DNA of 64,000 bases from Myotis daubentonii (Eukaryota; Chordata; Mammalia; Chiroptera; Vespertilionidae). This document shows, piece after piece, positions 22,681-32,567 of the stretch. The DNA is taken from assembly GCF_963259705.1 (NCBI RefSeq), contig NC_081848.1, positions 52,971,408 through 53,035,407 on the forward strand, read 5' to 3'. Every line of letters begins with the position of its first letter. Positions within the stretch are counted from its first letter, which is position 1. The translations under genes and the position numbers were made by a program. The notes beneath the pieces are model-generated. The model was not told where the DNA came from. It saw nothing but the letters and a program-made list of their open reading frames with translations, and ran no database searches.

Positions 22681-22936
22681 CCTGCCCTAACCGGTTTGGC
22701 TCAGTGGATAGAGCCTCAGCCTGTGGACTGCAGGGTTCGGGTTTGATTCTGATCAAGGACATGTACCTAGGTTTCAGGCTCTTCCATGGCTGGGGCCCAG
22801 GTCAGGGCTCATGCAGGAGGCAACCAATTGAAGTGTCTCTCTCACATTGATGTTTCTCTCTGTCTTTCCCTCTCTCTTCCACGCTCTCTAAAAATCAATA
22901 AAAAAATATCCTCAGGTGAGGATAAAAAAAGAAAGA
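22681..22936 (+). repeat. VES SINE nested in Helitron
   Basis: Sense VES with an atypical middle (TGGGGCCCAGGTCAGGGCTC) and tail ATCCTCAGGTGAGGATAAAA. Perfect 14-bp TSD AAGAAATGTCATAT at 22667-22680 and 22937-22950. Confidence 0.9.
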
Positions 22937-23221
22937 AAGAAATGTCATATTCTATGAAAGAGACACCTTGAAAATGCCTAAAGAAAGTTGTCATTTTTTC
23001 GTGCGGTTGCTGGCAATGGCAGCAGCAGCGGGGTGATGGGGGTGGCATCTTTCCCTGATCAGCCTGGTCACCTCCCGTAGAGGGAGGCCAGACTGAGGTT
23101 TAGGAGCGGGCCTAAGCCATCAGTAGGATATCCCCTGAGGGCTCCTGGACTGTGAGAGGGGGCAGGCTGGGCTGATGGACCCCCCCACCCCATGCACGAA
23201 TTTCATGCACCAGGCCTCTAG

Positions 23222-23415
23222 TCTATAACAATAAAATGGTAATATGCTAATTAGACCAGACATCCTTCCTGGCATCATTCTGGACGTCCTTCTGGATGAA
23301 GCTGGGGCCAGAGGGAAGCAGCCCGGGTCCTGGGGGCCAGAGCTGGAAGCTGGTGCCAGCAGCCGGGGGAAGGAAGGCCTACTCTTGCATGAATTTTCAT
23401 GCATCGGGCCTCTAG
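23222..23415 (+). mobile_element. Short Helitron in tandem with the preceding one
   Basis: 194 bp from TCTATAACAATAAAATGGTAATATGC to CATCGGGCCTCTAG, followed by T. It starts on the base after the CTAG of the Helitron ending at 23221, giving a head-to-tail pair. The 3' hairpin stem ATGAATTTTCATGCAT is visible. Confidence 0.88.
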
Positions 23416-23424
23416 TATAGTAAT

Positions 23425-23960
23425 AAGGTGAGAAAACCCTACAGTTTTAAAAAAATACGGATAATAGCTATTCCCAAATTTTAATGTGAGCCTATTAAAG
23501 CCCTCCCCCCAAAAGGTTAGAAACTGTTTTGTATGTGTTGAATTAACTGCTGAACAAAATAGTATGCAACAACCATGTTATTAGACTGTTGGAGTGATTA
23601 TAAACAGATGAGGAACTGCTGAATCAGGCACTTTAGGACTTCGGCTGCTGCCTTGGAAACAGTTTGCATCAAACTTGCTAGTAATAACCAACCTCCCTAT
23701 TCTCTCCCTCCCGTTCTCCCCTCCCTGCCCCTCATTTCTTTTTGATGAGAACAGTGCCAGTTGAATTTGTATTCTGAGCTCAGCTCACATAAATAAATTT
23801 TTCAAAAATTGAGTTGAATGAATGAGGAAAATTAAAACTAGTTTTAATTACACTATATTAAACAATACCTGAAATTAAAAGATTAATTTAAATAAACTGA
23901 TTTTCAATGTATTACATTTTTTAACGTTTATAATTTAGTTAGGAAGATAAACTAAAATTT
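23425..23960. other. No gene or clear repeat
   Basis: Unique sequence with a CT-rich block at 23.70-23.74 kb. Nothing assignable. Confidence 0.45.
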
Positions 23961-23964
23961 GCAA

Positions 23965-24140
23965 TTATTGGGTGACATTGGGTAAATTACTTTAGCTCCC
24001 TCTTTCTCAGTTTTCTCATTTGTAAAATGGCAATGATAATAGTATCATAACTACTAGTAGTGTAAGGATTAGATTAGCTAGTTTATTTGCAGTACTAGCA
24101 CATAATAACTACTCAATAAATGTTTGAAAATCATCATCAT
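23965..24140 (+). repeat. MIR SINE
   Basis: Sense MIR: TGGGTAAATTACTTTAG, CTCAGTTTTCTCATTTGTAAAATGG and CTCAATAAATGTTTG occur in consensus order. Confidence 0.82.
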
Positions 24141-24438
24141 GGTAATATTCAAAGTAAAATTTCTTCCATATCTGACTATGACTATTTAAATATATGTGTT
24201 CTATGCAATATAATGTATTTTAGAGAAAAATACTGTTGATATGCCACTTCCAAAGAAAATGATGTGTATTTTAAATTTTAGATCATATATGTGATTGAAC
24301 TTTTAAAATTATATTTATTCCCAATATATTAGGTTCAAGTAGTAATCATTTAAATAGGAGCGATAATCATTCATTTTTACATTTTTGGGCCACTTTCACA
24401 GATTTTAAAATAGCTGTGAAGACATTGCAGTTTTCATA

Positions 24439-24480
24439 TATACATATATATATATGTGTGTGTATGTGTATATATATTAG
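24439..24480. repeat. TATA/TGTG-rich microsatellite
   Basis: Mixed (TA)n and (TG)n run. Confidence 0.85.
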
Positions 24481-24529
24481 CATTTTGGTGCATGTCATAT
24501 TCGACACTAGGGAGTGACAAGATTGATTT

Positions 24530-24910
24530 CTCCTTGATTGAGTCATATAACAAATATTGAATACCTACTGTATACCAGAAGCTGGGGCTACCACAGTGAA
24601 TGAGACAGTCAGGACCCCTGCTGCTATGGAGCCCAGATTTCATTGTTGGGGGAGATACTGGGGCAGAGTGATGGAACTAGACAACACATAAAAGAACAAG
24701 CTACACTCCAGATAGTGTTAACTATCCTGGGAGGAAAATAAAACTGGATGTTGAGACAAAGTGTGCCTAGAAGGACTTCCTTTAGATTGAATGACTATAG
24801 AAGGCTTTTGTAGAAGATGACATTTGATCCGGGACTTGACTGATAAGAAGTTAGTCTCATGAAGGCCTCGGTGGGAGCAAGGGTCACTGCACTTTAGGCC
24901 TGTTGAGCTT
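24530..24910 (-). repeat. L2 LINE fragment, antisense
   Basis: AATATTGAATACCTACTGTATACCAGAAGCTGGGG, then ACAGTGAATGAGACAGTCAGGACCC and GACATTTGATCCGGGACTTGA follow antisense L2 3' end order. Confidence 0.72.
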
Positions 24911-25357
24911 GGCATATTTGAATACTTAAAAAGATGAGTATTACTAAAGGGTTGTGATGAATGTAAGAGTCATTAAGGAGACAGGGTGTAAAGACAGGCA
25001 GGGACTATCTTTCACAAACAGCCTTGGGAATCATCTCTGACTTCCTCATAGTAAACTTTGATGCTACTGGCACAGAAAGTATGGAAACTATGTACTTGGT
25101 ATTAACAATGCGGCACTTAGGAAACAAACAAAATATCAAAGAAGGGTTATATTGAGAATTTGGGAGTATAATAAAAGAGACAATCATTAATTTTGTAGGT
25201 TCTGGAGATAAACCAGGCCCAACTTGATTCCTGACATCTTTTTAGTGAAATTATCAAATTATGAAAATGTGTTTTGAAAGCAGCAGAGGAGGTAATATGT
25301 GCCTTTCCCTCGTATCGTATATACTTTTCATTATATTATTACATAAATATGTACATA

Positions 25358-26358
25358 CACTGAGTGGCCAGATTATTACGACCACCTGACGTTTGTAGGC
25401 AAATTAGCTATAATTTCGCGCTGAAGTTGCTAGAGGGCCAGACCATTATAAATAGGGAAGCAGGTTGTTTACCACGACAGTAGAAGTGATTTTTTTTTCT
25501 GAAGATATGGGCAAACAACGCGATTTAACAGCTTTTGGACATGGGATATATTTGAACATGAGTGGCCAGATTATTATGACCACCTGACGTTTGTAGGCAA
25601 ATTAGCCGTACACTGCATTGTATGGGATATGGAAGCCGAAGGCCTGTTCGAACACCTTTGCTGTCTGCAGTTACCAAGATAAAATGTCTCCAATTTGCAC
25701 AGGAACACAAGGATTGGACAGTCAAGCATTGGAAAAGAGTCATGTGGTCCTATGAATCTCGTTTCCAGTTGCATATGCACATGGCAGAGTGAGAATTTGG
25801 CGGAAACAGCATGAAAGCATGCACTCCACATGTATGAGTACAACCCTTCAAGCTGGTGGGGACAGTGTTATGGTTTGGGGCATGTTTTCCTGGCATGTTT
25901 TGGGCCCTTTAATTCATGTGGAACAACGTCTGAATAGCACAACATATTTAAGTATCGTTGCTGATCAAGTTCATCCTATTATGTTGATGGCGTATCCCAA
26001 TGGAGATGGCTTCTTCCAACAAGACAATGAGCCATGCCACGGTGCTCGTATTGTGCAGGAGTGGTCTCAAGAACATGAGGGAGACTTTACCTTGCTTAGG
26101 TGGCCCCCACAATCACCAGATCTCAATCCAATTGAGCATTTATAGGACGAAGTTAAAAAAGGCATCAGGCAGCTGGTTCCACAACCATCAATCTCACAGA
26201 ACTGGACAGTGCTAGTCATCAGGCATGGTGTCAGATTCCTCGCATCACCTTTCAACATCTCGTGGAGTCAATGCCAAAAGAATCATTGCAGTATTGAAGG
26301 CAAAAGGTGGCCCAATGAAGTACTGATGGGGTGGTCATAATAATCTGGCCACTCAGTG
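25358..26358 (+). mobile_element. Tc1/mariner element, DD36E-type, decayed
   Basis: 1001 bp bounded by inverted repeats CACTGAGTGGCCAGATTATTA (left) and TAATAATCTGGCCACTCAGTG (right), flanked by TA on both sides (25356-25357 and 26359-26360), the target rule of Tc1/mariner. The subterminal GACCACCTGACGTTTGTAGG motif follows the left end and recurs internally at 25556-25606. Encodes a broken transposase. It is shorter than typical full-length relatives (1.2-1.3 kb) because the DNA-binding half is largely missing. Confidence 0.93.
25507..26326 (+). pseudogene. Tc1/mariner transposase pseudogene (36 residues between catalytic D and E)
   Basis: Cut-and-paste DDE transposase. The start MGKQRDLTAFGHG at 25507 is followed within about 50 bp by a 51-bp copy of the element's own left end (25556-25606), replacing most of the helix-turn-helix region. 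The catalytic core resumes with FAQEHKDWT. The first catalytic Asp, expected in WSDES, reads Tyr (codon 25751-25753). The second Asp is in QQDNEP (codon 26023-26025) and the Glu in SPDLNPIEH (codon 26134-26136), 36 residues apart. The Trp after PIEHL is a TAG stop at 26143-26145, and a later frameshift near 26.19 kb precedes the apparent TGA at 26324. Several independent lesions, so inactive. Confidence 0.9.
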
Positions 26359-26364
26359 TATATA

Positions 26365-27035
26365 TGTATTGAAATGCTAGATATAGACACTTATGAATAT
26401 TGCCAATTTCTGGTCCATGTTTTGTGAATACCATTGCAAGATAGGAAACTAGCATATTTATATAGAATGTGCTAATATGCAGGTTGCTAGTAGTTTTTTT
26501 TTATTTTGGATTAATGCACTTTGAGAAATTACAGTAATTTCTTAATCACTAGAATAGATATTTTTTGCTACACTCAGTTTAATGATTTACTTAAATATCA
26601 AGGGTTATGATGTGATGGACTTATTTAAGTTCTTGTCATGAGTTTAACTTCTGTCATATTGGTAGGAGATTTTTTTTTTTCTATTTCAGGGCCACAGGCT
26701 ATAAGTATGTTTTATCCTAGTCAACCATCTGGAAGTTTTGTGCCACTGATAATTAATAGACAGATAAATAATATATGGAAAAACATTAGCTAAATGCTTA
26801 CTGTGTATATGTGCACAACAATTATTAGTTTCTCTTTCCAGATTGGAGAATAAAATTAGAATATGAAAAAATATATAGTTTTATGCTATTCCTAAGCAGA
26901 TGATAATTCTTATTTTACTTTGTTGTGATAAATAGTTCACCACTGGTATTTAAAAAATTGTCACAAGTTATTAGAATTATAAACAATTCATACTTGATGT
27001 TCGCAATTCAAGTAGAATATTTGAATGGAAGTGGA
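26365..27035. other. No gene or clear repeat
   Basis: AT-rich unique DNA. Confidence 0.45.
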
Positions 27036-27039
27036 AAAT

Positions 27040-27430
27040 AAAACTTCCTGTAGTTGTATTCCCCAAAGATAAACAATTGTTAGCAGTTTCTTGTGTTTTC
27101 TTCTAGAAATTTTCTGTTTATGCAATCATATGTAAGCGTGTGTTTGTGAGTGTGAGTGAATTTACATACATAGTATATCATCCCCTTTCTCATTTTACAT
27201 GTATGGGCTCTACAGTACTGTTCTGCATTCTTGTCACTGACTACAAATATATCTTTCATAGATCCTCTCATTCTTTATAACAGCTGCATAGTATTCCATT
27301 GTTCGAATAAATATAATTTATTGACTTGATTTCTGTTGATAAACATGTAGTTTGTTTCCAGTTTTCTTGTAATTCTTTACTTGCATTTTACATGTTTATC
27401 CATAAGTATATGTCTTTAGAAGTTTTAAAA
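27040..27430 (-). mobile_element. Old L1 3' fragment, antisense
   Basis: CTGCATAGTATTCCATTGTTCG and GTTTCCAGTTTTCTTGTAATTC are antisense L1M 3' UTR motifs. Strongly diverged. Confidence 0.6.
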
Positions 27431-27439
27431 TAATTGAAA

Positions 27440-27980
27440 AATTATCTTTCAAAACCATAATAATGACATGTATATACCCAACAACTGTGTTCCAACACTT
27501 CTTCCTTCATATTCTGACTAATGAACAAAAAATGAAAGGGTTGGCAGTAGACAGGTAAATTTTTGGTTATCATTAAAGTGCCCATTATTTTTATTATTTT
27601 CTTTAGAATCTTGTAACATCTATATAAATACTTACATAACAAAAGTTGAATTTTACATTTTATCCCAAAGATGGCAGTACATTATTCATCATGGTTGTTA
27701 GAACACTTAACTCATGCAGGACATGAATGAGTTAAAGCGATTAAAATTAATAATATTTAATATTTAATTATCCAAGCTAAAGTTCGTATAATTCAAATAA
27801 CAATAAATTTTTGGAATTCATATAGACTTTATCTGTCATTACATAATAGTTAACATAAATTTTGGATAAATGATTAAAATGGATTAAATTTTGCAGCCAC
27901 CATAGTACAGATTGGGTCAGGCAAGAATCTTCAGTGGATGCTAAATCCATGGGGGATTTTTAATGAAGAACAAGATATTT
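27440..27980. other. No gene or clear repeat
   Basis: AT-rich unique DNA. Confidence 0.45.
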
Positions 27981-27984
27981 GCAT

Positions 27985-28790
27985 GATATTAAAGTGTCTC
28001 CTTGTGGATTACTTATTAGTTACAAGGAAAAAAATAGTAATTCTACAGGGGAGAAATCAGATAATACCTTGATCAAATGATCAAAATTAATATCAGCAGC
28101 AATGGGTAAATGGACATTGTATGTCTCCAGATGTGATTCTTTAGCAGTATTAGTACTTCAACCAGGAATGAATAACCTGAATTTAATTAAAAGAAAACAT
28201 CAGAAAAACCCCAAATGAGGAACATATATACTATTAAAAATAAGAGATTATATTCTTTAAGAAGTCAGTGTCATTAAAGGCAAAAATAGGCTTTAGAAAA
28301 GTTTCAGATTAAAGGAGCTATAGCTAAATTAATATCCAATTATAGAACTGATCCTGTAAAGAAACTATAGGATGTTATTGGATCACTTGACAAAATTGGA
28401 ACAGGACAGTAAATTTACAAGTATTTAGCAATTGGTTTTTCTCTTATGTGTTTATATAAGAGAATATCTCTTTTGAATTTAGGGATAAAAGGCATGATAT
28501 AAGCAACTTACATATAACAATAATATACATATGTATTATACCTATTTACATGTAGATAGATATTTAGAGAGAGAGAGAGAGAGAGACAGAGAGAACTCAA
28601 GAATATATAAATGATAAAACAAATAGGGCAAAATATTAACAATGGAGCATGCAGGGCTTCTATGCACTAATTTTATTTTTACAACTCTTATTCTAATGTT
28701 TAGAAATGGAGTAAAGATATTTTTGTTTATAAAGATGACTCTTAAGAGCTATTTATAAAAGCAACGGTTTTTGATGAGTGGTATTTTATT
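27985..28790 (+). repeat. Ancient LINE-like 3' end (family not certain)
   Basis: GGAGAAATCAGATAATACC, GGATGTTATTGGATCACTTGACAAAATTGG, GGGATAAAAGGCATGATATAAGCAACTTAC, a GA run with AATGATAAAACAAATAGGGCAAAATATTAACAA follow the order of an old mammalian L1-type 3' end I recall. I am not certain of the subfamily name. Confidence 0.5.
28565..28592. repeat. (GA)n microsatellite
   Basis: About 12 GA units within the ancient LINE-like repeat. Confidence 0.9.
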
Positions 28791-28794
28791 GTTT

Positions 28795-29700
28795 ACTAAG
28801 TAGGGAGAAATAATTCTAAAATCTAGCCATATCTCACGAAGTCAGAAATGCTACTAATTCTGTGTTGAGTTTCTCATGTAGAACAATAGTGCCTGTGTTA
28901 CATTAGCAGGTGTTACATATCGGATTACAAACTAAATATTTTTAGAATCTCGAGTTGGGAAAGATGAGTGTGGGCTAAATGTTAGGACTGTGAGGAAAGT
29001 ACAGAAATTAGTGTGGCAGTAGTGGTGGTGAGGTGGGAGAGAGAAATTGGAATGAATTGGCCAGAGAATTCAGAATTGAAGAAAGTGAATTTGGAAGGCA
29101 CCCATATAAATGGTTCCACTGTAGAGCAGTGGTTTCCAATATTTTCCTTCCTAATAAGGACACTTATATTTCCCTGATTTTGACGTGCACTTTTTTTTTT
29201 CTTCACATTTTAAAACCTCTGCAATCTGAATGAGCCTTACAATAAGTGGCATCTGACCATCATTGTCGATGTGGATTGAAGTGAGTTCTTCCATATAAGA
29301 TTAGGCTTTGCTTCTGCCAGTAACCTGGGGGCCCTAGCAACCTGAGACCATTTTAAATTAAATTTTGAGGTTGAGTATTTTGGCCCACATTAATGCATAT
29401 GAATTCAGATTACAAGTCTGTGTTAGTTCTGGCTGGAGGTTCAGATTTGGAGGGGAGACACCTCCCTTCTGCTAGTGCCAACGTTGAGAAGGCAAGTTTC
29501 TGTGCTGTTGCTTTTCATATAGCAGGTTTTCTTTTTCCCTCTTAAACATTTTCTGTCATAGCTTTACTGTGGGATTTCCTATTGGACTTCTTATATTGGG
29601 ATTTTTTTTTTATTCTTAGTTGTACATAAATATAATGATGGAATGCCTTTCCCCCTGGCTAACTTTCACATCCTTGCTATTTGGATATGTCTTCTTAATT
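28795..29700. other. No gene or clear repeat
   Basis: Unique DNA. The 66- and 74-residue frames on opposite strands near 29.0-29.2 kb have no family motif. Confidence 0.45.
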
Positions 29701-29703
29701 ATA

Positions 29704-29828
29704 CAGGGGTGGGCAAAGTAGGTTTACAGTTGTATTGTATTAAGAATATAATATAATAGTAAATAATACAAGAATAAACTCTGGGTTTCGCATACGCACA
29801 ACTGTAAACCTACTTTTGTCCACTCCTA
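29704..29828. mobile_element. Short mariner-type MITE
   Basis: 125 bp bounded by imperfect inverted repeats: CAGGGGTGGGCAAAGTAGG at left, and TAGGAGTGGACAAAAGTAGG reading in from the right, both followed by TTTACAGTTGT. TA flanks each end (29702-29703 and 29829-29830). No coding capacity. Confidence 0.85.
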
Positions 29829-30064
29829 TAGTATTTCTATTTGTGGTTTCACAGTATCTTTAATCTTGCCTGACCCAGAGGGATCCTTTCAAAGGTAAAA
29901 TAACACCCTCCATTTATATTTCAAGCCCCCTTAAGCCATTTGTCTTGGTGAGAGGCTGTAGTGGAAAATCGCAGTCAGTTTTTGGTTTGGAGGACATTTG
30001 GGTAGACATTAGTTACTCATTCATCTATTTTAAATTAGTCCAGGTTTTGAATCATCTGCCACCT

Positions 30065-30235
30065 ATCTTTGCAGATTTCTTAACCTTTCTAACCTGTTTC
30101 CTCATCTAGAGAACAAATATAACACAACTTTGATAATGTTATTGTGGCTTCAATGAGATAGTGTATGTAAAGGTCTAGCGTGGCATCTGGCACAGATGTG
30201 GTGATGAATAGATGATTAATGTTTGGTTGACTGTG
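30065..30235 (+). repeat. MIR SINE
   Basis: TTCTTAACCTTTCTAACCTGTTTCCTCATCTAG and GTCTAGCGTGGCATCTGGCACA in sense MIR order. Confidence 0.75.
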
Positions 30236-30239
30236 ATAG

Positions 30240-31130
30240 CTATTGTTTTTTGTTTCCCAGGATATCCCCTTCCACCCAATCACTCTTCTTGTAGAAATAT
30301 ATTTTGCCTACTCAGCCACCAAAGGGATGGACACACTATTCTTCCTAGCCAGTGTAGATTAATCCCCCAGGTACAATGGTAGGTTTAAGTCTGAGTGAGC
30401 ATGTGACTCAATCCATCAGTCTTTATCTAGCCAGAGATTCGAAGGAAGAAAACCTTTTTACACCGGGATTAGGAAGGCAAGATTTTGACGGAATCTTTTG
30501 GCAGCTATCTTGCAATTCCATATGGGGAAGGTCTGCTTAAATAATAAAGCTAAGAAGAAATGATTTGAGATAAGAGATGGGGGAGGGAGGAGCTCAGGTG
30601 CAACTCAGGGAGAGCCATTTCTATTTTTTGAGGCTCTCCTTCCTATAGCTCTTCTTCCAGAACTATGCCAACTTCCTGCCCAGCTTTCTGAGCAAATAAA
30701 TGCCTTCGTGTGTTTTTGTTTGTTTGTTTGGCTTAATGTAATTTGAATTGGCTTTCTACCACTTGAAGTGCAGTGTTCTGAGAGAGATGATAGTGATATT
30801 ATTTGTCCCACGAATTTTTCTTGCCCAAAGAACTGCCTTAGTTTTCTATCCTAAATAGTAAGAAACAAACGTGTAATAAATAAGCCATTAAAAGCAGATT
30901 ACCCTTTCTACTCTGGGTGGGCCTCATGATGTCAGGGAAAAGAAATAAAAATCGTGATTTTTTTTTGGCGGGGGGAGGGAAGATACCCAAGTTTCAGATA
31001 TTTTTCATGTTGTGATTTTTTTCTAGTGATGATACAGAGAATATTGAGAGTAAACTTATAAGATGTGCAAAGAGAAATTACAGTGCAATTTTAATTAGAA
31101 ATTGTTAGCTACATTTGGAAGCTCTAATTC
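30240..31130. other. No gene or clear repeat
   Basis: Mostly unique DNA. The 68-residue minus-strand frame at 30605-30811 has no recognisable domain. Confidence 0.45.
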
Positions 31131-31133
31131 CCA

Positions 31134-31654
31134 TCTAATAAAAGAGTAATATGCAAATTAACCATCACTCCCTCACTCTGTCACAAAGATGGCAACGGCC
31201 ACGGAGCTGGAGCAAGCAGGAGGTTTGGGTTGCCCCCGGCGATGGAGGAAGCCAAGTTTCCTGCTTGCCCTGGCTGGCCCTGAGCTCTGCTCAAGGCTAC
31301 AAAGTTTCAATTATAGAAGATCAGTAAATCCCAGATACCTGCTTCTAGCCCGTGGGCGTGGCTAGCCTGAAAATGGCCATCAGCCCCTCACCCAGGCTGG
31401 CCAGGCACCCCAGCGGGACCCCCCCCCCCCAACCTGAAGGGGGTGTGGCCAGCTTGCAAACAGCCCTTAGCCCCTCACCCAGGCTGGCCACACTCCCATG
31501 GGGTGAGGGTCCCCACTGGGGGGCTTGACCAGCCTGCAAACAGCCATCAGCCCCTCACCCAGGCTGGCCAGGCACCCCAGTGGGGACCCCCACCCTGATC
31601 CAGGACACCCTTCAGGGCAAACCAGCCGGCCCCCAAATATGCACCAGACCTCTA
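31134..31654 (+). mobile_element. Helitron unit A (left half of a two-unit element)
   Basis: Starts TCTAATAAAAGAGTAATATGC after host A (31133) and ends GCACCAGACCTCTA directly against TCC of unit B. Contains three roughly 80-90 bp tandem copies built on AGCCCCTCACCCAGGCTGGCC (about 31381, 31468, 31548). Its other copies are at 57743-58341 (minus) and, as a 51-bp remnant, at 44918-44968. Confidence 0.88.
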
Positions 31655-32116
31655 TCCTATATAATAAAAGTGTAATATGAAAATTGACCCTAACAGCAGA
31701 ACGACTGGGAATGACTGGTCACTATGACACACACTGACCACCAGGGAGGAGATACTCAATGCAGGAGATGCCCCCTGGTGGTCAGTGCGCTCTCACAGGG
31801 GGAGCTCTGCTCAGCCACAAGCCAGGCTGACTGCTGCCAGTACAGCAGTGGTGGTGGGAGCCTCTCCCGCCTCCTCAGCAGCACTAAGGATGTCCGATTG
31901 CAGCTTAGGCCTGCTTCCCACTGCAAAGTGGACATCCCCCAAGGGCTTCCAGGCTGCCAGAGGGATGTCTGACTGCCAGCTTAGGCCCGATCCCCCAGGA
32001 AGCGGGCCTAAGCCAGCAGGTGGACATCCCCCGAGGAGTCCCAGACTGCGAGAGGGCACCAGGCCAGGCTGAGGGACCCTCCCGAGTGCACAAATTTTTA
32101 TGCACTGGGCCTCTAG
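31655..32116 (+). mobile_element. Helitron unit B (right half of a two-unit element)
   Basis: TCCTATATAATAAAAGTG to GGGCCTCTAG, followed by host T (32117). Open frames such as 31724-31972 also appear in every other B copy and follow the repeat, not a gene. Whole A+B element spans 31134-32116 with a single A/T target pair. Confidence 0.9.
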
Positions 32117-32119
32117 TTA

Positions 32120-32550
32120 AAGATATAACGGGAAAAGGGGATACTACTGCAGTTATTTGTGGATTGAATCTCTACTCTCTGCTTCTTAAGAATTTCAGAT
32201 AGTGTGAGCAGGGCCTAAGTGGTCTGAAGTTTAAGAGGTGACCCAGAATGCAAATGAGAGGACTAGAAGGGTACTAGCATTCACAGCAGGTAGCATGCTA
32301 TTTGTGTTCTTAGTTGGGAAAGTTAGTCTGGATAGGGGCCAAGGATCACAACATGGTTATGTTCACATGAAAGTTTGCAATTTGATTAGGATTTGAGAAC
32401 ATGTTAGGGAAGAAAATAAGTTCCTTTAAAATAATCTTGCACATTGAATATTCAGTGTGATAGAAATTTTTTTTTGTAAGCTGAGAAGCCAAGAAAAAAT
32501 TTAGTCATTCTTCCACGTTCAAGAATACCTATTTCTAGAGAGTTGTGCTT
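32120..32550. other. No gene or clear repeat
   Basis: Unique DNA between a Helitron and an L1 insertion. Confidence 0.45.
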
Positions 32551-32567
32551 GAACTCCTACCATTTGT

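Larger units (their letters stand above)
21505..23221 (+). mobile_element. Helitron carrying an LTR and a VES insertion
   Basis: The 5' part (ATATATAAAAAGAGGTAATATGCAAATTAGCC) and the 3' part (GAATTTCATGCACCAGGCCTCTAG, ending 23221) are HeliBat termini. Between them lie an ERV-type LTR (about 21674-22620) and a VES (22681-22936). Net Helitron sequence is about 500 bp. The exact 5' TC is mutated, so the left boundary is approximate. The CTAG end abuts a second Helitron directly. Confidence 0.8.

Noticed and set aside
25525..25843. Minus-strand ORFs across the mariner element
   Set aside because: Shadows of the plus-strand transposase pseudogene.
31380..31600. CRISPR-like array from three spaced repeats
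   Set aside because: Repeats are long, diverged, in a eukaryotic Helitron and occur in other copies of the same transposon.
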